Positions 35,392 to 47,290 of a stretch of 64,000 nucleotides of DNA are shown in pieces. The position numbers were made by a program, and so were the translations under genes. This stretch comes from Macrocybe gigantea. Its lineage: Eukaryota > Basidiomycota > Agaricomycetes > Agaricales > Callistosporiaceae. A model generated the notes under the pieces. The model was given only the letters and a program-made list of their open reading frames with translations. It was not told the origin of the DNA and made no database searches. The DNA lies in the NCBI GenBank assembly GCA_011319805.1, contig SJRY01000272.1, forward strand, positions 1 through 64,000, in the 5' to 3' direction. The number at the start of each line of letters is the position of its first letter. Within the stretch, counting starts at the first letter, position 1.

Positions 35392-36345
35392 TGTTATCTT
35401 GATGACGGGCACATGACTCAAGAATCACATGATGAACATGTGACATGAAGCACGATGTGACAAGCAAAATGCAATGTGACAGCCAAGACAACCTATAACA
35501 ATGACGCGTCAGCACTGACCAGGGCATAGGATTATTATGCAGCACCTGCAGGATACTATGAGGAGCACAGTCGAATCCTTACTCATTCAACTTAGGGCTG
35601 AGAGTTTCACGAAACATAAGGATAGCATAATTGTTGTCCATGCTCAGATGTCATAATGTATAAATAGTTAAAACATATATAGTAGAATTCAGCTTTGAGC
35701 TGGCTAATCCTTAGCATTCTTATCCCCACCTCTCATCTCTGATTAGTTAGAGTGACCTGCATGCAGAATTAGTTTTGCATAGCAAATGCTTGAAGCTATC
35801 TCCTTGTGCACCCACTGCCCTTCCTTTGTTGCCCGATGGCCTTGAGAGCTGTGTGACCAAAGGAATCTGCTGCATCGTTATACCTTTTTCCTTTAGCAAA
35901 ACTAACATTTTCATCTTTCACTCCTATTCCCCAACCCATGCTAACCTATATTCCAGTCTCTGTCAGAGGTCATTGTTCATTGTACTTGGACATACAACAG
36001 GACTAAGAGTAACATTGAGTCTGACTCTGTCTGAATCAAGCATCAAAAGGCTGTGCTAGGGTGATCTTCGGAGAGCCCTACCATGCATTTGACCGGGTAG
36101 CTTGTTGACCTGGGACATACCTCAGCAAGAGAAACAGGAGGACTCAGATATGTGGATAGTCCCCACCCACCGACTGCTTACTCAAACATGCCCTTCGAAG
36201 ATCATTATCAGGAATGTGTGCTGATCCGAAACGAGAAAGGAGTTACCAGACCACTGGGACTTCTGATGAGGAAACCTTCTTTGACTGCTGTTTGGGACAT
36301 CTTTGTTGTGATAGAGATTCAAGCTGACTCATTTGCAGTTTAACA
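35392..36345 (+). repeat. 0.95 kb LTR-like repeat, copy A
   Basis: The unit begins TGTTATC and ends GTTTAACA, with a TATATATAG box near 35675 and no convincing coding frame. A second copy (B) lies at about 41884-42805. TG...CA ends, a TATA box and its length suggest a long solo LTR or a non-autonomous LTR element. No TSD is visible. The family is not one I recognise. Confidence 0.55.
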
Positions 36346-38351
36346 AGCACCCATCCTTTTTTTCGGACCCAACCAAAGCAGGAGTCAATGGTTGCATGCC
36401 ATCTGCATGGTACTAATCAACTACTCTACTGGATAAAACTATCCAGTTACCAACCTTGCTTTCTTCCACACACAAATCTGCTGCAACCCCCTTTACTGAT
36501 GACACATTGGCTTGCTTAATCTGCATTTTGCCTAAAAGAAGACCACAACTAGCTAGCTGTCTGCACTGGCACATATTATTAAAAGGAATCTGCCAGATGA
36601 GAGCAAGTAGCAATCAAACTTGATGCCCTTGGACTGCTTTTATTTCCTGATCAAAATGCCAAAAAGACAAACCTTATACCTGCTCAAGCTGTATATGTTA
36701 TTTGTCCTTGGATAAGCCTTTGTGAAAATATGGAGTGTAATGGCTTTCTACTAGCTCAAAATACTCATGCTTGAGATATTTCCACCACAGTGCTCATCAA
36801 AGGTGCTCAACTATATCAGAATGCTGCTATTCTGAGTAGCAAATGTGATATATGCAAGACTCTTTATTATGCAAATCATGAAAGTATCATATCTGCAGAT
36901 GCTGGAGATGATAAAATCCAGACTCGAGTGTTTCTCAATAATGCTACTTATCTAAAAGTTGGCAAGAATCTCTGGATAGATTGCATCTTTAGAAATGCTG
37001 TTATCAATGCAGTATATAATTTCCATGCCTCTATTCAGGCAATTGCTGTATTTTGGAATGAAAGCTTTTTTTATCATCTTGGAATCAATATTTCAAGAAG
37101 ACAGGTCTGGAATGGCTATGTTAATAAAACCATTCATCAAATTGCTACTGCATCAGAGACAGAAATTGAAACTCTGGATATAATTTCCCTGAATGAAGTT
37201 ACCAAGCAAGCATTTGAAATACTTGGTGAATCTGGAATCATCAGAAGTGCAGAAAATCATGCTTGTGATAAATGTGCTTACCCATATAAATGGGTTGCTG
37301 ATAGGATAACTGGAGAAAATCCTGCAGCAACAGTTGGGATTGATAAAAATCATGCAGTTCCACAATTAGTTGGAGATGATGCTGATTTGGCTATTCAAGA
37401 TGCAGCTGAAGCCAGAGCTCATGCAGCAACTGCTATGGATATTGATGATGATGCTAAAGTGACTGAATCAAATGCATTTGTTCAAATGATAGTCATGGAT
37501 GGAATTGTTATAGGGCCAACATTTTGTGCATATAAAAATTGCACTAGTGAATTGGCAAATGTAAAAAATGGAGTCTTTTGCACTATTTATAAATATGAAT
37601 TTCAAGACAGATGCTACATCAAAGGCTATTCCAACAACAAGATTGGCAAGACTCAGATATGTAATAACCATAGGAAGAGATGGTACTCTCATGTCATATG
37701 ATTTGGTTGGCAGACTCTACTTGGAATTCATCATTTAATATGACAAACAGAGGAAGAAGCTCAAGACTAGCTTCCTTTGAATAGTCAAAGACCAGTTCCA
37801 AGATATGATGATGATGATGATTCAAATGTGAGCAATTATTGCAAAGATAATTATTTCTCTGCTGCATGTTCATACTGTATGGAAACTCTTTGTCTACTCT
37901 GTGGTATTGTTGTGGCATGACCAAAATTCTTCAAAGCAGAATCACTCACAAATATTCTAAACTGGTTGAACCAAGTATACCAGGTTCCAGATACAAGACT
38001 ACATTATATCTGTGTTGCTAAAGCATACCAAGTGCTAAGAACTGTGATATGAAATGGTTCTTGGGAGATATAGAATCAAACAACATGATTTATTGTTGAT
38101 TTATATCATTATATCAATCACCATGTTAACTTGTCAGTATGGAATATGATGCATCTGGAAATCCACATTATAAGCATATATTCAATACTCAAGTAAGCAT
38201 TAATTTCTTATCATTATTACCTTTCTAAATCACATTATACCTAGGCCTGTGAATAGTTGAATGCATGGCTTGGAGGATTCCAACTCATCCTCAACAAGAT
38301 GACCATGCATAACTTCAATTGGACAGTTCATTCTTTATTATACTTGCATAC
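36346..38351 (+). pseudogene. Remnant of a KDZ-transposon-associated CxC5/CxC6-type protein gene
   Basis: The frame is readable from about 36610 (LDALGLLLFPDQNAKKTN) and open for 303 codons at 36790-37701. It carries Cys clusters CDICKTLYYANHES, CDKCAYPYKW, MDGIVIGPTFCAYKNC, FCTIYKYEFQDRCYI and CNNHRKRW. Beyond a stop it continues with a decayed tail: METLCLLCGIVVA, NILNWLNQVY, and after a GTAAGC...CTAG intron (38193-38244), LNAWLGGF. These match the basidiomycete cysteine-cluster proteins linked to KDZ transposases. At least five stops, some from CGA or TGG codons, show decay. Repeat A cuts it on the left and a LINE on the right. The transposase itself was not found. Confidence 0.6.
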
Positions 38352-38917
38352 TTTTTTTTTTTTTTTTTTTAAAATCAACAATTTTTATAGTGGTACTCAG
38401 TGGCAGGACTCACTTGTACATACATGAAGGTATCTATGATAAATATGATGCATCCAATAGTACAGAAGCAAAGGAATAAACATAGAGGGTGTACTAACCC
38501 TGATGTCTCCTGCCCATGCCCATGCTGCTAAGGCTCGCATCTATGCTCACTTGTTTGCTAGGTCCATGTCCCCTAGCTCCTCAGAGCCAGATGTGGTCAA
38601 TTCTACATAGAGGGTCTAAAAGGGCCCATAACAACAGATGTCACAGAATCTGCGATGCACAATGAAGCTCAGTATTTGCTTTCATCAAACACTATACTGA
38701 CTTGATGCTCTGAGTCCTCCAGCCCAAAGGCTGGTTGCGGTTACTTCTATACAAAGGCCCTGCAAGGAGCCATAACTCAGGGATCCCCTGCTGTAGAAGG
38801 GCAGTTACCTGCCCCCTGGATCTGAGATAAAAGCACCTGCTACCTTGTTCAACATGAGGTACTTAACAAACCAGAGGCACACAAAGGCATCATACTGGCA
38901 TTCAGCTGGCCCATCTA
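38352..38917 (-). mobile_element. Short 5'-truncated LINE, minus strand (3' UTR and ORF2 end)
   Basis: The T tract near 38352-38370 is the poly(A) end, followed by the conserved tail, the 3' UTR and the last ~100 bp of ORF2. It interrupts the KDZ-associated remnant. Its truncation point adjoins a plus-strand LINE piece at about 38918, so the two are arranged tail-out, which could reflect twin priming or two independent events. Confidence 0.75.
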
Positions 38918-40700
38918 CTGCATGACTGTATAGAAAGACTGGACTTCCCCAACCTGGCTTATCTTGGCAGGGATTTCAACTGTCATTATGAACTCTGGAA
39001 TAGAGTTCATACTTTGCAGCATATACATGGTGAGATGTAATGCAGCACTCAACCTTGGTCTTGATTGGATGGAGCCATCTAACCATGGCCTGACTTTCAT
39101 TTCTCATAACTCAGAGCTTTGGCCCTCTATTATAGATTTGATGTTTACTCCTATCAATTTGGCAAGAGTGGCTCCAGTCATTGTTGATATCTACAAGCTG
39201 ACATCAGATCATTCACTATTATTGCTCTCATTAGACATTCCACTGCTGGATCTTTCTGACCTATGATGGACTCTTGCAAAGGACAGTGTGGCAGAGTTTA
39301 TCTCTGACATTGCTGGTGATCTTCTCAGCATGGACTCTGTCCCAATCAAGACATCTGACAACCTTGAGAATGTTCTTCAAACACTGTCAAAATCAATTGA
39401 TCAAGCTTGGAATCTCCATTCTAAGGAGTGCAAGCTATTGAAACAAAGCAAAGGCTAGTGGAACCAGCATTGCTCCAAGATATTGGACACCTTCAGGCTC
39501 ACCCACTCTGAAGGGACTACCACATCTGGCAACAAGCCATCAAAGATGCTAAATGCACCTTTTTTGATCAGTGAATTAAGGAAGTGGCTGAGAAATCTCG
39601 GCATCCATGGATCTTGCTGCATAGACAATGCAGAGGCCACTACCAGCTTACAAGGCTATCTCCTTCCAGAGACAGCCATGCAATTCTATTGAATCACTCT
39701 GGAATGCACTCAATAAATCTTATAATGCTATATCTGACCAACCAGTGAATCTGGATAAACTCAATGAACTCAAGTAGCATCCACCATAGGACTAGGTTCT
39801 GTTTTCTGCTGCAGAACTCTGAGAGGCTTTGGAGCTCTGCAGCAACACTTTTGCCACTGGACCTGATCATTTGTCCTGGGGCCATATTAAGCAGCTGGTG
39901 AAGTTCCCTCATCTGGCAATTTTTATTCTGAACATCACTAATGCATATTTGAAACTGAGCCACTGGCCTTCATTCTTTAAGCAGAGCCTGTCAGTTATTA
40001 TTCTGAAATCTGGCAAGCTTGCATATAATACTCTGATAGCCTTTTAACTGATTGTACTTTTAAATACCCTCAGCAAGCTTGTTGAGAAAATGCTAGCATA
40101 GTGTATGCAATATGAAGTGACTAAATTTGCTATCTTTAATCTGAAGCAGTTTGGAGGCATTCAGCAAAACTCCACAAGGATGCCAGAGTCTTTCTTATCC
40201 ACATCATCTGCCAGTGGTGGCTAAAGAGTCTCAAAACTAGTGTTCTTACCTTTGATGTTGCTCAATATTTTCCCTTACTCAACTATCATATGTTGATAAG
40301 GATTCTTCAGCACAGAGGCTTTGCACAGTAAGTGACAAAGTTCTTTGAGTCATACCTTGTCAGATATAAGACATCTTATGCCTGGCATAGTGCTATTTCT
40401 CCCAAGTTTGATGCCAATGTTAGTGTTGGCCAGGGCTCAGCTCTGTCTCCAGTACTATCTGCATTGTATTTGGTACCAGTTTCTGAAACTCTACTAGAAG
40501 GTCAGCAATATGCCTACTATCATATCATTTGTATGGACTAATTATAGCACAGTCCAAGTCCATCCCAGATAATGTTTCAAAGTTGCAAAGGGCATACACA
40601 TCAGTGCATAACCTCTTCACTGACTTTGGACTTGTTGTTGAGCATAACAAGACTAAACTACAGCATTTTTCATGCAATAAGGCAGATTCTTGTCCATCTA
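38918..40700 (+). pseudogene. LINE fragment: endonuclease and RT, heavily decayed
   Basis: It starts at the HDC(A/V)ERPDFPNL-equivalent block of the endonuclease (about 38920) and continues through the linker and RT, with the LSWGHIKQLVKFPHL block near 39870 and SVGQGSALSPVLSALYL near 40425. It ends shortly after the HNLFTDFGLVVEHNK block at about 40700. The catalytic FVDD region near 40525 is disrupted by a small deletion. Many stops; CpG nearly absent. Confidence 0.75.
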
Positions 40701-41621
40701 CTATGGGAGACCAGGATCCAGACACCCTGGATAGTTGGACAGTCTTGATTTACTAGCAGTTGGAAGCATCCCTTACAAATTTTTATATCTAAAACCTCTG
40801 AAGTAGCCTATATCTTGATTTCTCTGCAATTTCTTTGGGAACTCGCTGGCTCTTTGCTGAGAGAGATCCATGAAATTGTTGTAGTGCCCAAATATGCCTT
40901 TATTTGGCTATATTTTACTGCCCCTCCTCAAAAAGAGCTAGGCAGAGGTGCCTCATGTCAATGTATTCTAAGACAGATAGCCCATCTATGCATTAGATAA
41001 ATCCCTTGATCTATACTTTCTATATTCCTATGTATATATTCTGTATATTTAACCTTTAGGAGTCCACAATATTTTGCTTAAAAACCAAGTTTATACTGTA
41101 CACTCCTCTTACTTTGCAACCAAGTTACAGCTTGAGTATGTTATACATGATTACAAGTTTTCTCTATTGTTAGCTATGATATTAAGCTTGATTATTCTGG
41201 ACTCAGAATAATTTTAAGTATTTGATTTTAGGCTCTGTGCATACAGGATGTAAAATAGTGCATTTGTATCTAGAAAATAATATCAAATAGAGGATTTCAA
41301 GAATGAAACCTAAATTGCAGTAGCGATCATCCCCAGTGAATCTTTATTATCCAAAAAGTCTTAGAAGCACCAATATATGCCACTTGAAGTGTGATATATC
41401 CATGCATGCCTTTATAATGCATACTATTATCTGACTATCTTAATCAGATCATGGCTATAGAAGCAATTCAATCTTGCTATATTATTAGCAATGGATTTTT
41501 ATTAATAAATCATACTTTGTATCTAGATCTGTTCACATATGGTTTACATGAGTAGTAACAAAATAATTTCAAGTGTGTATCATACATCTGTATTTGCACT
41601 ACTCCATTGCTATCATCATGG
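40701..41621. other. AT-rich sequence without recognised feature
   Basis: No gene or known repeat was recognised. It is AT-rich and near-devoid of CpG, as expected of old decayed repeat or host DNA between a LINE fragment and a transposase remnant. Confidence 0.3.
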
Positions 41622-41883
41622 CAATATTGAGTAGCTCTAATGCATCTGATATTAGTGTTCTCAACAAAGAAGAATGCATTAGACTTGTATTAGTTGCAAT
41701 TGAATCACAAGGAATTTCATTATGCAGTACTGCAGAAACTTTTAATATTGCAAAGTCTACTTTATTGGACTATAGAAATGGCATCCAAAATTGATGGGAT
41801 GCTCACAAAGATGAGCAAAAGCTCACTCCTGCACAGAAAGATGTTGTCTGTTATAATTCTGAAGCTAATCATTATCAAGAGAC
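41622..41883 (+). pseudogene. pogo-type transposase N-terminal fragment
   Basis: A frame from the ATG at 41622 reads MAILSSSNASDISVLNKEE, then an HTH region with ISLCSTAETFNIAKSTLLDY. After one stop (41792) it continues WDAHKDEQKLTPAQKDV. The pattern of a psq-like helix-turn-helix (AAxxFNVxxSTLxDR) followed by HxxQQxLTPxQE is typical of pogo/Fot1-class DDE transposases. Only the DNA-binding start remains; repeat B cuts it off. No inverted repeats were found. Confidence 0.6.
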
Positions 41884-42805
41884 ATCATGATGATGGACAC
41901 ATGATAATCATCAGTCACATGACAAATAAATACATGAGACAAATACAAGGAAACTATGAGGGAGTCATGAGACAAGGATGTGTCAGCGCCAAGCTAAGAC
42001 TTATTCATTGCTTGCTAGATAACATGAGGTGCTCAGTCAGCAATGACTCAGAAAACTAATAGCAATAGTCTCTCATAGCATGAGGATAGCATAAGGCAGC
42101 AGAATATAACCCTATATAATAAGTATATAGAATTTGTATGATGGAACCCAGCTTCGAGCTAGCTAATTAATAGCATCCTTTTCCCCACCTCTCATCTCTT
42201 GATAGTTAGAGTAACCTGCATATAGAGTTAGTTTTGCATAGCAAAAGCTTGAAACTATCACTGTACATCTCACATCGTCTACTCTCTCCCAAGCCCTTTC
42301 TTTGTTGTCTGATGGCCCCAAGTGCCATGCGACTATAGGAACCCACTGCATCATTACACTTCTTTCATCTTCAGTCACTAACATTTCTATCCTCAAACCC
42401 TATTCCCCACCCCATGCCAACCCACATTCTGGTCTCTGTCTGAGGTCCTTGTTCATTGCACTTGGACATGCAAGAGGACCAGAGGTAATATTGAGTCTGA
42501 CCCCATCTGAATCAAACATCTTAAGACTGTGCTAGAGTGATCTTTGGAAAGCCCTACTGTGCATTTGACTGGGTAGTTTGTTGACCTGGGATGTACCTAA
42601 GCAAGAAAGACCAGAGGACTCAGACATGTGGATAGTTTCCACCTACTAACCTTTTTCTCAAACACACACATTGAAGATCACTGTTGGGAACATGCCACTG
42701 ATCTGAAGTGAGAAAGGGATTGCCAGACCACTGGGATCTCTAATAATAAAACCTTCCTTGACTGCTGTTTGGGGCATCTCTGTAGCTACAGGGATTTGAG
42801 CCAAC
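41884..42805 (+). repeat. 0.95 kb LTR-like repeat, copy B
   Basis: It aligns with copy A (35392-36345) almost throughout, including the CTTCGAGCTAGCTAA block near 42152, a TATATAATAAG box near 42113 and the CACTTGGACATGCAAGAGGA block near 42459. The 3' end is cut by a gypsy solo LTR at 42806. Copy B differs from A by many transitions and small indels, so it is old. Confidence 0.6.
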
Positions 42806-43125
42806 TGTTAGGCTAGATGAATCTCCAAAGGACTTGGGCAGACTAAGTGTGAGAGTGGTCTTGAGATGATGGCAAAAGGAATATTAAGCCTAGCGCTACT
42901 GGTATATTTGGGAGTCCTTATATATATTACAGGACTCAAGCATGGACCATGAGCTGTGCAATGCTATGGACTGCAGATGAGTAAGACTGGAAGGAGATGA
43001 CTCAGAGTGACTAGAGAAGTGAAATGACTTGATAGCTATGTGCTATGCAGCGTGATGGGGGAGATAAGAGATATGGGAAAGATAAGATAAGAAATTGAAT
43101 AGTCCTTTGGGCAACATCCATAACA
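42806..43125 (-). repeat. Solo LTR of the gypsy family
   Basis: The 320-bp LTR has TGTTA and TAACA ends, in the same orientation as gypsy-1 and gypsy-2, but no internal region is attached. It is heavily CpG-depleted relative to gypsy-1. The flanks do not show a 5-bp TSD, so one flank may have been rearranged. Confidence 0.85.
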
Positions 43126-43493
43126 GGCTGCCAGATATCATACTTGAAGCCACATCCAATGTCATGTTAGTATGGACTGTACCTCAATTGGATTTATAAG
43201 TTACTTGTCAACATTTCAGACTAATAGACAGAAAAATGTATCAAATGGACAATAATTACATACTATATGAGATATATTGGACAGTAATGCAAAGCAGCAC
43301 AGGCAGACAGGTGTAGCAGAATCTATCAAACTTCTGGCTTCAGTAGCAGGAAATGCTTATATAAGTGAGTTTGAGTCACATCACTCTTTGGGTGCATTGG
43401 AAACTTGGCTGAGGAATGCTAGTTGCCATTGCTAGTTTGCATATCTTTGGCATACTTGCAAAGCAAATACTCTATGAGTGTTGCATTACACTG
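43126..43493. other. Unassigned sequence between LTRs
   Basis: Nothing recognisable was seen. Joined across the gypsy-2 insertion, it would continue at 55805. Confidence 0.3.
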
Positions 43494-43498
43494 GGCAT

Positions 43499-43776
43499 GT
43501 TACAGATGTCATCCAAAGGACCATTCGATTTCTTATCTTATCTTTTCCACATCCCTTATCTTCCCCATTACGTTGCGCAGTGCACAGCCATCAAGTCATT
43601 TCACTTCCCTAGTCATCCTGAGTCATCTCCTTCCAGCCTTGCTTATCCATAGTCCACAGCATTGTACAGTTTATAGTCCATGCTTGAGTACTGTAGCATA
43701 TATAAGGACTCCCAGATGTACCAGTAATGCTAGGCTTAATATTCCTTTTGCCATCATCTCAAGACCACTCTCACAC
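43499..43776 (+). repeat. Older solo LTR in opposite orientation, left part
   Basis: This gypsy-family LTR begins TGTTACAG in reverse orientation to gypsy-2. It breaks off at the target duplication TTAGT (43777-43781); the rest is at 55759-55799. The full LTR is flanked by its own 5-bp TSD GGGCA (43494-43498 and 55800-55804), so it was a genuine solo LTR before gypsy-2 entered it. Confidence 0.88.
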
Positions 43777-43781
43777 TTAGT

Positions 43782-44096
43782 TGTTAGGCTAGATGAATCT
43801 CAAAAGGACTCAGGCAGACTAAGTGCAAGAGTGGTCTTGAGACAATAGCAAAAGGAATATTAAGCCTAGTGCTATTGGTACATCTGGGAATCCTTATATA
43901 TGCTACAGTACTCAAGCATGGACTATAGGCTGTACAATATGGACTGTGGATAAGCAAGGCTGGAAGGAATGACTCAGGATGACTAGGGAAGTGAAATGAC
44001 TTGATGGCTGTGCACTGCGCAACGTAATGGGGAAGATAAGGATGTGGAAAAGATAAGATAAGAAATCGAATGGTCCTTTGGATGACATCTGTAACA
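43782..44096 (-). repeat. 3' LTR of gypsy-2
   Basis: The 315-bp LTR starts TGTTAGGCT and ends GTAACA, followed by the polypurine-side sequence TCACCCTCTCT on the plus strand. Confidence 0.92.
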
Positions 44097-44133
44097 TCAC
44101 CCTCTCTTTAGATTCATGTCCTTGTGAAAGACC

Positions 44134-44532
44134 TTAGTCCAACTGTCCCCACCCATTATTGGTCTCCCAGGCAGTCACAGCATATAGGGCCCATGTATGA
44201 ATGAGCTCTTTATTATATGCATGGATGTGATGGAGTGTGGTGGCAAGGAGTTTAAGTTGCCAGTTTTCCATGTGAAGCATTTCTATTGCCTCACAAAGTG
44301 TGATGCATTCTGCTGCAGTGGAGCTGGTCCCATCAGGGGTTCACCCAGTCCAGAGGTGCATGCGGATGGTTATAACATAGTGCATATATATACTAAGTGT
44401 GATGGCGAGGGGGTCCATGTAGTCACTGCCATTGAGAATCCTTGCCAGATTCTCATGGTTGTTTCAGTAGTTGGGGGTAGGTGCATAGCTGTCATCACTG
44501 CTATCAATGCTGATAGGGACATTGGTGGTCAT
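44134..44532 (-). pseudogene. Gypsy-2 extra 3' ORF (ORF3), broken
   Basis: This is the counterpart of gypsy-1 ORF3. It starts at Met 44532 with the same ATGA overlap with the pol stop, and keeps the blocks SDYMDPLAITL, RMHLWTG, LKLLATTLHHI and NNGWGQLD. Two TGA stops interrupt it, near 44457 and 44344. The frame and both ends match gypsy-1, so the ORF belongs to the family. Confidence 0.65.
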
Positions 44533-47290
44533 AATGTGTGATTTTTGGTCTTCTTCCCTCTTGTCATAGTCCTTTTATTCTGGTTCGCAGTCTTCTTTAG
44601 GAAGCAGTCTAGAGCTTGCTGCACATTCCCCAGTTCCTTCTCTTTGATCCATGTGTTCTCTTTATATCCATATCCTTTCCATTTGACCAGGAATAGCATT
44701 TCCCTTCCTTGTTTCTTCCTTTTTAGAATTTCTTCTATCTCATACTCTTCTTCATCATTTATGATTTCAGAGGGTGGTGGCGATAGTTGCTCTTGTATCT
44801 TGAAATGGGGTCCTTTGTAGGATGTGAGTAGTATTTCATTGAACACAGGGTGTATCAGCTGCCATGATGCTGGAGTTCCAGATAATATGCCAAGGTTTCT
44901 TTCTTTTCAATCACTTTGAACAGTCCATATTGGAGTGCTGATAACTTCTTTGATAGTCAATTGACTGTGATATTAGTAGCTTCGAGCCATACTCCATCCT
45001 CTTTCTTGTATTTATGGGCTGGTTTTCACCTTGTATCATAATTGTCTTTGGCCCATGTTTGTGCATACTGCAGTGCAGCATTTGCTTCTTTCCATATTTG
45101 GTTCATTCTTTCAATGAAGTTCTTTGCTGTGGGGTTGTTCCCTTCTGTTGTCTGCAGTTCTCCCTTCCAGGGGTGCATTTTGTAGTTCAGATAGAATAGT
45201 ATTTCCTTCATTCCCTGATGTGCTTTGTCATTATATTAGTACTCTGTGATCACTATCCATTCTGCCTAATTATCCTATAGGTTGTTTGTGAAGCTTCTGA
45301 GGAAGGCTTCTGTCTCTTGATGGGATCGCTCTGCCTGTCCATCTGTCTGTAGGTGGTAGGCCATCGATAGGTTTTGCTTCATTCTGAGCAGTTTTAGAAG
45401 TGCTGTCATGAATCATGCTGCAAATTGGGTCCTCAGTTACTGATAATCTTTCATGGGATTCTGTAAAGTTGCCACACATTGTCTTGGTATAGTTATGTGA
45501 GACCTTCTGCTGTGAGTTCGGTGTTTGTGGGGATTAGATGTATCATCTTGGTCAGGCAGTCTGTGACTGTGGTGATGGCATTGAAGCCATTTGAGCTGGG
45601 TAGCAGCCCTATGAGATCTACTCCAATATCTTCCCATGGCTGTTGTGGGACCTTATATGGGTGTAATGGTGCATGTTTCTTTTATCAAATGATTTTGTTT
45701 TGCTGACATATTTCACATCCATTGATATACTTTTTGATATCTGTTAATATTGATGGCCACCAGTAGATGCAGTTTATGAGCTCATGCATACGGTATTGTC
45801 CTGGGTGTCCTCTGATGGGTGTATCATGATGTTCAAACATGATGTCTTCCTTCAGTTTGTTGTCTGAGGGGACATAGATTTTCCCTCCTGCATATACAAT
45901 GTAGTCTTCTTCTGTGAACCAGTGCGGTTTTTCTTTAGTTCTGTTGTTACAATCATCTCCCTTCATGCGCATTGTTGAATTTATTCTATTCTTGGGGATT
46001 CAATCATCGTGATTCCTCTTGTTGGTATTGCCTCATTATTTTCTGCTTCCTCTTTTCATGGGTGTTCATCCTTGAATATCATAAATTCAAAATCTCATTC
46101 ATTATTCTCTTCCAGATGTCGGATGAATGCTGCCTCTTTGATCATTTGTATATCATCCTTCTCTACTAGGTTTTCTTCATATCCTGCCATCTGTGACAGG
46201 ATGTCTGCTTTTCCATTGGCCTTTCCTGGTACATGTCATAGTTTGTAGTCATATTCTTGTAATTTTAGGTACCAGCCAATCTGTCTTGAATTGAGTCACC
46301 GTGGTTTTTAGAAGTATGATAGGTTTTTGTGATCCATCAATATTTCGAACTTCTCTCAAGCCTCTAGGAGGTATTGTCTCCATGTCTTCAGTGCAACCAT
46401 TATCGCAAAGAGCTTCTTGTCATAGATTTCATAGTTCTGCTCTTCTGGAGCCATGCATCTCGAAATGAAGGCGATTGGGTGCCATAGTCCTTTCTATTGT
46501 TGTAATAGTACCGCTCCGATGGCATATCCTGAGGCATCCGTTTCAACTTGGAATCTTCCTTCTGTTTGTGGTAGTGCTAGGATGGGTGCTGAGGTTATAT
46601 ATTGAATCAGCTCTTTGAAAGTGCTTTGTTGCTTGTCTGTCTACTGGAATGTTTTGTTTCCAGTCAGCTCCATTAGGGGTTTAGCGACTTTTGCATATTC
46701 CTTGATGAATCGTCAGTAGAAGTTCATAAATTCCAAGAACTTTTATAGTTCTTTCTTTGTTTTTGGGGTTGGCCAGGATTGTACAGCTGCAATCTTCTCC
46801 AGTTCCATCTCTACCTTCCCTTCTCCTATGATATATTCTAGTACTGGGACTTTTGATGATTCCCAGATGCATTTCAGTCCTTTGATGAATAAGTCATTCT
46901 TGTTTAGTATCTCCATGACTTCTATGGTGTTTTTTTGGAGTTCTTCTCATGTTTGTCTGATGATTATGATGTTATCCATATAGATTATGCACACTCTCCT
47001 TTGTATTTGGTCTTGGAAAAGGCTTGCCATCATTCAGCTAAATATGCCTGGTGCATTGTACTGTCCAAAGTACATGACTGTTAGTTCGAAGAGCCCTCTT
47101 GCTGTTAGAAAGGCTGCCTTCCATTTGTCCCCTTTCTGGATATATACATTATTGTATCTCCAGATAATATCAATCTTGCTAAAGTACTTCACTCCTTGTA
47201 GTATGTCGAAGAGCTCACTGATGCATGGTAATGGGAACTTGTCTTTAACTATATATTTGTTTATTTCCCAGTAGTCTTGGATGAGTTGTT
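44529..47290 (-). pseudogene. Gypsy-2 pol, distal half (RT to chromodomain)
   Basis: The frame contains the RT start (QLIQDYWEINKYIVKDKFPL) near 47280, then the RT palm, RNase H, the integrase zinc region and core (HHDTPIRGHPGQYRMHEL near 45800), and a chromodomain (MLFLVKWKGYGYKENTWIKE) near 44660. Stops are scattered. Several positions show the partner outcome of the gypsy-1 CpG changes, for example CAA at 45702-45700 where gypsy-1 has TGA. Confidence 0.82.

Noticed and set aside
36346..36609. Extending the CxC5/CxC6 protein frame leftwards to repeat A
   Set aside because: No continuous frame or recognisable motif could be read before about 36610. It may contain intron or N-terminal sequence, but this is not supported.
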